From contig CAYFJO010000384.1 in assembly GCA_964343305.1 (NCBI GenBank), positions 1 through 10,578 on the forward strand: a DNA stretch of 10,578 bases, in the 5' to 3' direction. Each line of letters starts with the position of its first letter. The stretch's first letter is position 1. The stretch comes from CAYFJO01 sp964343305 (GTDB taxonomy: Bacteria > Planctomycetota > Planctomycetia > Pirellulales > Pirellulaceae). Below, one piece after another: positions 1 through 7,307 of the stretch. The translations under genes were made by a program, and so were the position numbers. The notes under the pieces are model-generated. The model made no database searches. It was not told where the DNA came from and was given only the letters and a program-made list of their open reading frames with translations.

Positions 1-114
1 TTGCGCGGTGTTTTAGGCAAGATAGACGCAACTCCTTTTCACAGAGAACATTACGTCGTTTGGACGGCGGTTCTTGGCTAACGTGAATTCTAGCCGAATG
101 TGGATCTTGGAAAA

Positions 115-321
115 CTAGCGCGTTGCAAAACTCGAAGACCTTTTGTACGCGCTCGCAAAACCGCGGAGTTTTGGACGTTCATCTAGTCTTATCTGGGCCT
201 CGCCGCCAGCTTTCTTGACCACTGCGTCGATCAGTTTTTCATCGACAAGTTGCCAGCCTCAGACACCCTGCTCTTGCGTCTTCCCGTTCTTCACTTCGGC
301 CACAGCAACTTGTTTCCGCTA
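115..321 (-). pseudogene. Possible decayed gene fragment downstream of the GH127 gene
   Basis: No intact gene lies in positions 1-321. On the minus strand, directly after the tandem TGA-TAG stops of the glycosidase and in its frame, the DNA still reads like protein: about 18 residues (AEVKNGKTQEQGV), a TGA, then GWQLVDEKLIDAVVKK followed by AGGEAQIRLDERPKLRGF. After that the frame turns into serine-rich sequence and stops at 115-117. Adding one A to the short run at 141-144 would instead continue as YKKVFEFC and stay open to the window edge. A nonsense codon plus a homopolymer frameshift is what a dying gene, or sequencing error, looks like. I do not recognise the family. It could also be a chance open frame; the coding look is my judgement from residue composition. 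Confidence 0.3.
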
Positions 322-2790
322 TCAATCCTCGAACGCAACCTGAACTTCGAGAATTCCAACACACGCGTCGTCCTGGGGTGTCGCGCGGATTCGGATCGCG
401 TCACACTTCAGCGGCGCAGCCGGGTGTACCACGTTGTACTGATTCGCTCGGCGGTCATAGCGGTCGGTCGTGTACAAATCAAACGGCTTCCACTTTCCAT
501 TTTGCTCAACTTCGAGCGACCACTCTTTCGGAAACCGGACGTCCTCGCGGTCTTGCATCCAGTAAACGCCAACGCTGCGCAACGGCCTGGATTCGTGAAA
601 GCGGGCTTCGACCCATTGCGGTTTTCCCTTTTGCGGACGACTTGTCCAGCGGGGCACTTTCTTGCCGCTGGAATAACGGGGCTCTTTACCGTCGCCGATC
701 GCGGAAACGGTGTCGAGCGGTGATGTGTGGGATGCGCGAATCTCAGCAAAGACACTCTCCGTCGGCAACCGATGCGGCTCAAAAACAGCCGCAGCTTTGT
801 TTCGTGGAAACCAGACCGACATCGAACCGGTTCCTCGGTTGTTCCAGGCATAATACGGCGTCAACACGAGGTTTGCTGATTCCGTTTTCTCGTCCTTCGT
901 GACGGCGTTCGCTGGCACTCTGACTTGGATGAACGAACCGGAATGGATCGTCTTGGTTGACACAACGCCTTTCGACGTGTCCGGCAACTTGCCGAAAAAG
1001 AACCGTTGAGTTGCGCCACCATTATCAACTCCTTCGGCACACAACACAAATGGACCACGCGTCAGTGCGACTCGGTTTGTGTTTGCTTTCACAGCAGGGT
1101 GACATTCACTGACGCGAACCGGCATTGGCAAATTCACAACAACCCGATCACCGGCCTGCCATTCGCGGTTGATTGACGCAAAGCCTTTCTCGATTGTGGG
1201 ATCGACCCGTTTTCCGTTCACCGAAATGGAAACCGTCGCGTCGTTGTCATCAGCGTATCGATACAATTCGCCGGGGACAAAGCGATCGCTGGTCCAAGTT
1301 GGAATGCGAAGGAGCATCTCGAATTCTGCCGCGTGATCAGGATCGATCACGATGCTGATTTCGCCGTCGTTCGGATACGCGGTCATTTGCTCGACGCCAA
1401 CGGCCACACCGTTCATTTCGACCTTCGTTTTACTTTCGGCGTAGAACGTGATGTAAAGCTGCTGCTCGTTGTGGGCGTAGGCCATTCCCGGCACTTGCGG
1501 AAGCAGCCGAGCCATATTCGATGGACAGCAGGCCGTGCCGAACCACGGTGCACGTCCGGCCGTGCCGTGGTTGAACGGATACTTGCCATCCGCTTCGAGC
1601 GGATTCACGTAGAAGAAACGGTTGCCTTCCAAGTTCACCGCGGCAAGCACATTATTCAGCAGGGCGACTTCTGCAACATCCAGATACCGAGCGTCTTTGT
1701 GAAGCAGGAACATTCGATAATTGAACAGGACGTTTCCAACCGCCGCACAAGTCTCGTTGAAGGCGTCGGCGTTGGGCAATTCATACTTCGGGCCAAAGCC
1801 TTCGATACCGTGAACCGCGCCAAGCCCGCCGGTGATGTGCATGCGCGTGTTCGTAATGTTCTGCCAAATGCGGTCGAGCGCCTTGCCGTATTCCGGTTCG
1901 CCAGTCAAAGTGCCGACGTCGGCCATCGCCGAATAGAGATAGGTCGCGCGCACTGCGTGGCCAACGGCTTCGGATTGTTTCACCACGGGAGCGTGCTGCT
2001 GTGCGTAAGTTGGCGACATCACACCTTCGCCGTCGGGGACATACGTCACGCCGCGAATCTCCAGAAACTTGCGAGCCATGTCCAGGTACAGTTTTTTGCC
2101 GGTCACTCGATACAGCTTGACGAGTGCTAGTTCCATCTCCTGATGTCCCGGCGCCTGACGAATGGGTTTTCCACCGTTGTACTGGGGATCGCCTTCGAAG
2201 ATGACGCGATTGATGTGCTGGGCACTTTTCTCGGCGACTTTGAGCAGCTTGTCTTTGCCGGTCGCCTGATAGTAAGCGACGGCCGCTTCGTAGAGATGAC
2301 CGACGTTGTACAACTCGTGACTATGGACTATGAACGTATAAGGAGCGTCGCCCATCATATTCTTCGACTTGCCGACGCCCGTCGTGTGCGAAGGGTAGAG
2401 GTAGCCGTTGTTGTGCTGAGCCCCTTCGATCACGTTGGCAATTTCGTCCAACCGGGCTTCCAGTTCCGGATCTTGCCGCAGTTGCAATAGATACGCCGCA
2501 CCTTCCATGACTTTGTAAAGATCCGAGTCAATAAAGCGATGCGCTCGATGCCCTTCGACTTTCTTGCCAGCCAGAAAGTCACGTGCCGCCCGCAGGTGCT
2601 CGACACCCGGCGTTGTTTTTTCAAACGCAAAAGGCACCAGTGTCTTCCGCTGTGTGACCAACCGAGGCCGCCAAAAGTCGCTCGTCATTTCGACTTTGTT
2701 GAAAGGAACTGGTTTGAGCGGATAGTCGGCGGCTGGCGCGATGTGGCCAGCAACTAGTGTGAGAAACGTGATGAATGTCGTTCGACCCAC
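322..2790 (-). CDS. Secreted GH127 (DUF1680) beta-L-arabinofuranosidase-like glycoside hydrolase
   Basis: Predicted to remove terminal beta-L-arabinofuranose from glycans outside the cytoplasm, by the cysteine-nucleophile mechanism known for GH127. With the GTG start the protein has 822 residues. It opens with a signal peptide ending near APAAD. The alpha-barrel catalytic region runs to about residue 425 and contains the GIEGF glutamate (E330, expected acid/base), ETCA (E346, C348) and CCPSN (C421 nucleophile, C422). Together these match the Glu/Cys3 zinc site of the family. A beta-sandwich region follows to about 660, and residues 690-822 look like a discoidin-type jelly roll that may bind carbohydrate. 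An ATG two codons upstream (2794-2796) abuts the AGGAG motif with no spacer, so the GTG at 2788-2790, six bases away, is the better start. Exact substrate, and GH127 versus the related GH146, cannot be settled here. No transporter or sugar regulator is adjacent. Confidence 0.9.
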   Translation of the reverse strand: MGRTTFITFLTLVAGHIAPAADYPLKPVPFNKVEMTSDFWRPRLVTQRKTLVPFAFEKTTPGVEHLRAARDFLAGKKVEGHRAHRFIDSDLYKVMEGAAYLLQLRQDPELEARLDEIANVIEGAQHNNGYLYPSHTTGVGKSKNMMGDAPYTFIVHSHELYNVGHLYEAAVAYYQATGKDKLLKVAEKSAQHINRVIFEGDPQYNGGKPIRQAPGHQEMELALVKLYRVTGKKLYLDMARKFLEIRGVTYVPDGEGVMSPTYAQQHAPVVKQSEAVGHAVRATYLYSAMADVGTLTGEPEYGKALDRIWQNITNTRMHITGGLGAVHGIEGFGPKYELPNADAFNETCAAVGNVLFNYRMFLLHKDARYLDVAEVALLNNVLAAVNLEGNRFFYVNPLEADGKYPFNHGTAGRAPWFGTACCPSNMARLLPQVPGMAYAHNEQQLYITFYAESKTKVEMNGVAVGVEQMTAYPNDGEISIVIDPDHAAEFEMLLRIPTWTSDRFVPGELYRYADDNDATVSISVNGKRVDPTIEKGFASINREWQAGDRVVVNLPMPVRVSECHPAVKANTNRVALTRGPFVLCAEGVDNGGATQRFFFGKLPDTSKGVVSTKTIHSGSFIQVRVPANAVTKDEKTESANLVLTPYYAWNNRGTGSMSVWFPRNKAAAVFEPHRLPTESVFAEIRASHTSPLDTVSAIGDGKEPRYSSGKKVPRWTSRPQKGKPQWVEARFHESRPLRSVGVYWMQDREDVRFPKEWSLEVEQNGKWKPFDLYTTDRYDRRANQYNVVHPAAPLKCDAIRIRATPQDDACVGILEVQVAFED

Positions 2791-2796
2791 GATCAT

Positions 2797-2801
2797 CTCC
2801 T
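2797..2801 (-). promoter_or_regulatory. Ribosome binding site that favours the GTG start of the GH127 gene
   Basis: On the minus strand AGGAG ends immediately before ATG 2794-2796, a spacing of zero that ribosomes should not use well. The in-frame GTG at 2788-2790 sits six bases after the motif, which is normal spacing. The start was chosen on this basis. Confidence 0.5.
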
Positions 2802-2829
2802 AATCTTGCGGCATTTTTTTGATCGTTTC

Positions 2830-2857
2830 ATCGTAATTGCCAACCAAGCCGTGACAA
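2830..2857 (-). promoter_or_regulatory. Candidate sigma-70-like promoter for the GH127 gene
   Basis: The minus strand reads TTGTCA (2857-2852), a 16-base spacer and TACGAT (2835-2830), matching 5 of 6 and 4 of 6 consensus positions. Transcription would start near 2823 and give a leader of about 33 bases before the GTG start, which contains the AGGAG motif. The match was found by eye. Planctomycete promoters are poorly defined, so this is only a candidate. Confidence 0.3.
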
Positions 2858-2999
2858 AGAGCTGCAAAATTGGGCATGGTTCAAAATGCCGGGCGAGGCT
2901 GCACTCTCGAAGATCCAACAGGCGTGGGACACCAAATTTGGATTTCGTTGCTGAGTTAAACTACGGAATATAGGTTCCATTTGCCGATAAGTAAAACCA

Positions 3000-3069
3000 A
3001 CCAGATTTCCGTCTGGTGTGGATTTCGTGGTCGAGACAACGGAAGGTCCACCACAAACACCATTTGTGG
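3000..3069 (+). other. Two perfect hairpins in the leader region before the RNase H-like gene
   Basis: Within the gene-free stretch 2791-3122 there are two inverted repeats. The first is ACCAGA (3000-3005) and TCTGGT (3012-3017) with a six-base loop; it extends to about nine pairs if one bulged base is allowed. The second is CCACAAA (3051-3057) and TTTGTGG (3063-3069) with a five-base loop. GTGGT at 3027-3031 could also pair with ACCAC at 3050-3054, competing with the second stem. No run of T follows either stem, so they do not look like intrinsic terminators. They could be folded leader RNA, operator sites between the divergent genes, or chance. Confidence 0.35.
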
Positions 3070-3122
3070 CGACATTTGCGTCAATCCATTCCTTCCATCC
3101 CACCGTTGTATTCGAATCGACC

Positions 3123-3776
3123 ATGCCCACACCCTCTCCTCACTATCTGTTGTTTTCTGAATCGCGACGCGATCACGCCCAGTGCAATCCGTCAGTGGCC
3201 CAATGGCGATTTGTGTTGGAAGCGGTCGATGGCTCTTCCAAGATGGAGGTTCAAGACAAGGAACCGCAACTGGTTTCCGGCGAGCGGCTGGATCTGTTGG
3301 CCGTGGTGCGGGGATTGGAAGCCTTGGATCAACCATCTCGTGTCACGCTGGTCACGCCCAGCCGCTATGTGTCGCGAGGCTTTCGGCACGGACTTCAAGA
3401 TTGGCGGGAGAACGGCTTTCAATGGGAGCGATTCGGCCAAATGGCACCGATCAAAAACGGCGACCTTTGGAAACGCATTGACCGGGCACTTCGCTTTCAC
3501 CAAGTCGAATGCCGAACGTGGCGTTTCGATACGGCCGAGCATGAACCAACCACTTGCCAGAGTGAACCGGACGATTCGAATGCTGACGAGGCGGGCGAGG
3601 CAGACTCGACGACCACCTGGAGTCGTTTTCTGAAAAAGATGCGGGGCGTTGGAACTTGGTTCTCACGCCGGCGTCGATGTGCCGTTCCAAAGCCACACTT
3701 TCGGCCGAAAACCGAGCAAAACGCACCAAAAAGCGAAGCCGCGAATGAGCAGGGGCACTTTACCAATCGAGTTTGA
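3123..3776 (+). CDS. RNase H-fold protein with altered active site
   Basis: The protein has 217 residues from ATG 3123. Residues 7-135 follow ribonuclease HI: a first strand HYLLF, the ERLDLLAVVRGLEAL helix (matching NRMELLAAIVALEAL of E. coli RnhA), VTPSRYVSRG (matching STDSQYVRQG), a W-rich segment, and IKNGDLWKRID (matching VKNVDLWQRLD). The acidic active site is changed: Asp10 maps to E13, Glu48 to D57, Asp70 to P79, and the final GH..NE..D motif is absent. RNA-DNA hydrolysis by the usual two-metal mechanism is therefore doubtful. From memory, planctomycetes carry a conserved family of this type. Residues 140-217 are a charged, basic, low-complexity tail with no recognised domain. A GTG at 3018 in the same frame would add 35 residues that do not fit the family start. 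The gene lies 55 bases ahead of glgB on the same strand, so co-transcription is likely. No clear ribosome binding site precedes the ATG. Confidence 0.75.
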   Translation: MPTPSPHYLLFSESRRDHAQCNPSVAQWRFVLEAVDGSSKMEVQDKEPQLVSGERLDLLAVVRGLEALDQPSRVTLVTPSRYVSRGFRHGLQDWRENGFQWERFGQMAPIKNGDLWKRIDRALRFHQVECRTWRFDTAEHEPTTCQSEPDDSNADEAGEADSTTTWSRFLKKMRGVGTWFSRRRRCAVPKPHFRPKTEQNAPKSEAANEQGHFTNRV

Positions 3777-3820
3777 GTTTTCACAATCACCAGCGAGCAA
3801 GTTGCGTCGGCAACTTCACC

Positions 3821-3826
3821 AGGAGA
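3821..3826 (+). promoter_or_regulatory. Strong ribosome binding site for glgB
   Basis: AGGAGA lies five bases before GTG 3832-3834. It is the best such motif near the 5' end of this frame and decides the start, because the earlier candidates (TTG 3649, ATG 3745) have no comparable motif and give N-termini unlike the family. Confidence 0.6.
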
Positions 3827-3831
3827 CGACC

Positions 3832-6039
3832 GTGCAAGGCAGCCTATTCCAAGAAAGCGTCAAGACATTAGTTCAAAAGCGAAACGCGACCCCACAAGAT
3901 ATCCTCGGACCGCACCATGTAACACATCAAGGACAGAAGGCGGTTGCGATTCGAGCCTATCTGCCTGACTCGGACAAAGCGTGGGTGATTCACCAGGCCC
4001 ATGATCTCACCAGTCCGATGAAACAGATTCACCCGGATGGACTCTTCGAAGCCATTTGTCCGGTGGACGTCAACAACCATAAAAACCGATATCAACTGCG
4101 AATCTTGAAAGACGGCAAAACAACGACCATGCACGATCCCTATTCGTTCGACACGATCTGGACTGACTACGATTTTCACTTGTTTGCCGAAGGCACGCAT
4201 CTTCGCGCTTACGAGCGGATGGGGGCACAAATGCGAACGGTCGATGGCGTCCAGGGCGTCAACTTCTCCGTGTGGGCGCCAAATGCCGTCAGCGTCGCGA
4301 TCACTGGCGACTTCAACTGCTGGGACAACCGAAAGCATCAGATGCACAAACGCATTCCCAGCGGTGTCTGGGAACTGTTCATTCCCGATGCAATGCCAGG
4401 GCAAAAGTATAAATACCACGTCACAAAAGCCAACGGGCAAACGGTCGACAAAGCAGATCCGTTTGGATTTGCCGCCGAGCTGCCTCCGTGTACGGCTTCT
4501 ATCGTTTCCGATCTGACCGAGTACAAGTGGAAGGATGACGCCTGGCTCACACGACGTGAGCAGACCAGCGGGCTTGATCAGCCGATTTCTGTTTACGAAG
4601 TTCATCTCGGAAGTTGGCAGCGAGGCAGCGATGGGATGCATGGATGGCTGGGTTACCAGGAATTGGCTCATCGACTCGTTGAATACTGCCAACGAATGGG
4701 ATACACGCACATCGAACTGTTGCCGGTCAGCGAACATCCGTACTCCGGCAGTTGGGGATATCAGACGGTCGGCTACTTTGCCCCGACCAGCCGTTATGGA
4801 TCGCCCGAAGATTTCATGTACTTCGTGGACTACTGCCACCAGAACGACATCGGTGTGATCATCGATTGGGTTCCGGCCCATTATCCGCGCGACGAACACG
4901 GCTTGCGAGACTTCGATGGCACGCCGTTGTATGAACACGCCGATCCGCGCCAGGGAGAACATCCCGATTGGGGCACGATGATCTTCAATTATGGCCGCAA
5001 CGAAGTTCGCACCTTCTTGTTGGCGAACGCCATGTTCTGGCTGGACAAGTATCACATCGACGGTCTGCGCGTCGATGCCGTCGCTTCGATGTTGTACCTG
5101 GATTACAGCCGCGAAGAGGGTGAATGGGTGCCCAATGTTTTTGGTGGACGTGAAAACCTGGAAGCCATTTCGTTGTTGAAGGAATTCAACGAGCAAACGC
5201 ACGGGCATTATCCCGGCGTGTTGACGATCGCCGAGGAATCGACAGCGTGGGGCGGCGTTTCTCATCCGACATATACGGGCGGATTGGGGTTCAACCTCAA
5301 GTGGAATATGGGATGGATGAACGACACACTCCGTTTCATGCAACGCGATCCGATCTATCGAAGTCACCATCACGGCGAACTCACGTTTAGTTTGATTTAC
5401 GCCTTTACCGAGAACTTTACGCTGCCGCTGTCACACGACGAAGTCGTGCACGGCAAAGGGGCATTGCTGGACCAAATGCCAGGCGATTTGTGGCAGAAAT
5501 TCGCCAACCTGCGTCTACTCTATTCCTACATGTGGACGCATCCTGGCAAGAAACTGCTGTTCATGGGCAGCGATTTTGGCCAGTGGACGGAATGGAATCA
5601 CGACGCGGATCTGCAGTGGGACTTGTTGCAATGGGACACGCACCAGGGGATTCAAAACCTGGTCGCGGACCTCAACAAGCTCTACCGCGAGCAACCAGCA
5701 CTTCACGAGGTGGACTTCGACGGTAACGGTTTTGAATGGATCGATTGCAACGCCCACGAAGATTGCATATTGAGCTACATCCGCAAAGCCAAGGATCCGA
5801 ACGATTATGTCGTGGTCATTTGCAATTTCACTCCCATCGTGCGCGACAATTATCGAATTGGAGTGCCACAAGCTGGGACGTACCGCGAGATTTTCAACAG
5901 CGATTCGAACTACTACGACGGAACCAACGTCGGTAACGCCACGGAAGTGAGGGCGGTCGAACATGAGTCTCACGGCCGTCCCTGTTCGTTCGAATTGAGG
6001 GTCCCACCGCTGGCAACGCTGGTTCTGCGTCCAACTTGA
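3832..6039 (+). CDS. glgB: 1,4-alpha-glucan (glycogen) branching enzyme, GH13
   Basis: Cytoplasmic enzyme that cuts an alpha-1,4-glucan chain and re-attaches the piece through an alpha-1,6 bond, branching glycogen. The protein has 735 residues, close to the 728 of E. coli GlgB, and aligns with it along nearly its whole length. In order there is an N-terminal N1 module (to about 115), a CBM48 module (SVWAPNAVSVAITGDFN), the GH13 barrel and a C-terminal beta domain ending in LPPLATL-type sequence (VPPLATLVL). The catalytic residues are D415 (RVDAVAS), E468 (AEEST) and D536 (LSHDEVVHGK); their spacing of 53 and 121 is identical to E. coli D405, E458 and D526, so the enzyme should be active. The frame stays open upstream to 3649, overlapping the previous gene, but that extension lacks homology to the family. 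Other glycogen genes (glgA, glgC, glgP, glgX) are not in the window. No convincing terminator follows; the small TCGGC/GCCGA stem at 6048-6060 has no T tract. Confidence 0.95.
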   Translation: MQGSLFQESVKTLVQKRNATPQDILGPHHVTHQGQKAVAIRAYLPDSDKAWVIHQAHDLTSPMKQIHPDGLFEAICPVDVNNHKNRYQLRILKDGKTTTMHDPYSFDTIWTDYDFHLFAEGTHLRAYERMGAQMRTVDGVQGVNFSVWAPNAVSVAITGDFNCWDNRKHQMHKRIPSGVWELFIPDAMPGQKYKYHVTKANGQTVDKADPFGFAAELPPCTASIVSDLTEYKWKDDAWLTRREQTSGLDQPISVYEVHLGSWQRGSDGMHGWLGYQELAHRLVEYCQRMGYTHIELLPVSEHPYSGSWGYQTVGYFAPTSRYGSPEDFMYFVDYCHQNDIGVIIDWVPAHYPRDEHGLRDFDGTPLYEHADPRQGEHPDWGTMIFNYGRNEVRTFLLANAMFWLDKYHIDGLRVDAVASMLYLDYSREEGEWVPNVFGGRENLEAISLLKEFNEQTHGHYPGVLTIAEESTAWGGVSHPTYTGGLGFNLKWNMGWMNDTLRFMQRDPIYRSHHHGELTFSLIYAFTENFTLPLSHDEVVHGKGALLDQMPGDLWQKFANLRLLYSYMWTHPGKKLLFMGSDFGQWTEWNHDADLQWDLLQWDTHQGIQNLVADLNKLYREQPALHEVDFDGNGFEWIDCNAHEDCILSYIRKAKDPNDYVVVICNFTPIVRDNYRIGVPQAGTYREIFNSDSNYYDGTNVGNATEVRAVEHESHGRPCSFELRVPPLATLVLRPT

Positions 6040-6081
6040 TACTAGGATCGGCACGGCCGAGCACTCGCCCTGAGTTCCCAC

Positions 6082-6351
6082 ATGGCTCGCACGCCCCATG
6101 ACGAATCGGTGCCACGTTGGTTATGGGCTATTCCAGCAGTTCTTGCGCTGTTCTCCTATTCCCATTGGGACGTGCGCTAAAGGCACAATCGGTCGGCGGA
6201 TCGGCCGATTCGAGTTGCGGTTGGCGTCTGCCTGGCGATGGCATACTTTTTGTCCGTCGGATGGTGGATGCTCGCCGGAATGGGCATCCTGCGGTTGCTG
6301 CCATGCCGGTCCGAGCGTATCGCCGCTGCCGCTGCCACCCACGCGCGGTGA
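6082..6351 (+). pseudogene. Small membrane-protein frame interrupted by an in-frame TAA
   Basis: From ATG 6082 the frame codes for 32 residues with a hydrophobic stretch (RWLWAIPAVLALFSYSHW) and reaches TAA at 6178-6180. The same frame then continues without a stop for 56 codons to TGA 6349-6351 and contains a second hydrophobic stretch (VAVGVCLAMAYFLSVGWW, then MLAGMGILRLLP). Removing the TAA would give a two-helix membrane protein of about 89 residues. One nonsense mutation in a small inner-membrane protein gene is the simplest reading. The second half could instead start alone at ATG 6238, but that would cut into its helix. No good ribosome binding site precedes 6082, and no family is recognised. 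It lies 42 bases after glgB on the same strand. Confidence 0.4.
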
Positions 6352-6539
6352 CATGATAGAGCCCGTTCGCCATTTCGATGCACAAAGGTCTTGCGATGCC
6401 TCAACCCTAGAGCATTGCAAAGTTAAAATCAGACCCCCAAATGTCATGCAAATGTTCCACAACGAGCCAACACAGGACAATCGTGTCGCTACCTTCAGAT
6501 TTATACACCTCTCCTGGAAATGGCGGTACAATCAATCTC
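6352..6539. other. Gene-free stretch upstream of the sigma factor gene
   Basis: These 188 bases have no credible gene on either strand. An ATG at 6441 is in frame with the sigma factor but would add 33 residues of cysteine- and serine-rich sequence not expected in the family. The segment around 6405-6440 is richer in A and T than its surroundings and contains GTTAAAATCAGACCCCC. This looks like intergenic filler or part of a dispersed repeat, but no second copy is in the window. Confidence 0.4.
6502..6532 (+). promoter_or_regulatory. Weak promoter candidate that would make the sigma factor mRNA leaderless
   Basis: TACAAT (6527-6532) matches 5 of 6 positions of a -10 box and lies seven bases before ATG 6540, so transcription would begin at or next to the start codon. 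TATACA (6502-6507), 19 bases upstream, is a poor -35. The absence of a Shine-Dalgarno motif before ATG 6540 fits a leaderless message, but the evidence is thin. Confidence 0.22.
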
Positions 6540-7307
6540 ATGAAGCAACCGGCAAAAGAGACAACGTGGGAAGATCGATTGAGCCGAATCGAAACGCAAT
6601 GGACGGTGGTCCAGCGTGCTCACGGTGATACGGTCGACGGCAAACTGCCGGCCAAGGAATCGGTGTTGCATCGGTATCGAGGTGCCGTGCTTCGATATCT
6701 GATCGGTGCGGTGGGCGACGCCGAAGAGGCGGAAGAGCTGTCGCAGGAATTTGCTATTCGATTTCTGCGCGGCGACTTTCATCGCGTTAGTCCCGACCGG
6801 GGTCGCTTTCGGCAGTACGTCAAAAGTGTGCTGATCAACCTGGTCAACGATCATTTCAAGGCCCGCAAGAACGCCGAGCGACAGTTGTCCCCGAAGGCGC
6901 CCGATCCGGCCGTTGGACCAGAGACGTTGAGCGAGGGTCCGTCGTTCGAAGATTGTTTGCGCGAAGATCTGTTGAACGCTGCCTGGTCGGCCTTGCAAAA
7001 AGACAATGTCCGCTATCACGCCGCACTGTTGATGCGCGTCGAGAATCCGGACCTTTCATCGCGCGAGTTAGCGGAACAATTGACCGAGTCGCTGGACAGC
7101 GAAGTCACGGCCGCTTGGGTGAGAAAGAACCTGGAACGGGCGCGCACGAAATTCGCCCAGATTTTGGTTCAACAAGTCGAGAATTCCGGCGACTGTTCAA
7201 CTCACGACGAACTAAGATCGGAGTTGGAGTCGCTCAGCTTGATGCGTTACTGCCGAACGGCGTTCGAAAGTCGAACTGCCAACAAGGAACAGAACGATGA
7301 TTCATGA
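6540..7307 (+). CDS. ECF-type RNA polymerase sigma factor, planctomycete long-tailed group
   Basis: Probable sigma-70 family regulator that directs RNA polymerase to a small promoter set. From ATG 6540 it has 255 residues. Region 2 spans about 42-108, with VLHRYRGAVLRYLIGAV, then the acidic AEEAEELSQEFAIRFL typical of ECF region 2, and RGRFRQYVKSVLINLVNDHF. A linker rich in Pro and Ser follows. Region 4 spans about 145-207, with DLSSRELAEQL and AAWVRKNLERARTKF as the helix-turn-helix. The tail of about 45 residues (HDELRSELESLSLMRYC) matches, from memory, a planctomycete ECF group whose members often sit beside Ser/Thr kinase genes. Here the neighbour is a secreted protease-like protein, and the two genes overlap by 11 bases. 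The first ATG of the frame (6441) was rejected because its extra residues do not resemble the family. No anti-sigma factor with a zinc-binding or membrane domain is visible nearby. Confidence 0.85.
   Translation: MKQPAKETTWEDRLSRIETQWTVVQRAHGDTVDGKLPAKESVLHRYRGAVLRYLIGAVGDAEEAEELSQEFAIRFLRGDFHRVSPDRGRFRQYVKSVLINLVNDHFKARKNAERQLSPKAPDPAVGPETLSEGPSFEDCLREDLLNAAWSALQKDNVRYHAALLMRVENPDLSSRELAEQLTESLDSEVTAAWVRKNLERARTKFAQILVQQVENSGDCSTHDELRSELESLSLMRYCRTAFESRTANKEQNDDS

Noticed and set aside
1..81. Plus-strand open frame entering from the left edge and ending FHREHYVVWTAVLG
   Set aside because: Only 26 codons are visible and it overlaps an equally open minus-strand frame. A real C-terminus cannot be told from chance without the sequence to the left.
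1333..2130. A 265-codon plus-strand open frame opposite the GH127 gene
   Set aside because: The minus-strand gene here contains the zinc-site residues and family motifs, so the plus-strand frame is a shadow.
2828..2990. Open minus-strand reading upstream of the GH127 gene (frame with FGVPRLLDLREC)
   Set aside because: No start codon with a ribosome binding site, and it overlaps the candidate promoter. Could be leftover coding sequence, but nothing supports a gene.
3868..5373. A 501-codon open frame on the minus strand opposite glgB
   Set aside because: It lies entirely within glgB, whose catalytic motifs and family length are unmistakable. The antisense translation shows no domain and is a codon-usage shadow.
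6048..6060. TCGGC/GCCGA stem just after glgB as a terminator
   Set aside because: Five base pairs, a three-base loop and no T tract; too weak for an intrinsic terminator.
6200..6209. ATCGGCCGAT palindrome
   Set aside because: Short GC-rich palindrome inside the interrupted membrane-protein frame, with no second copy or promoter nearby to suggest an operator.
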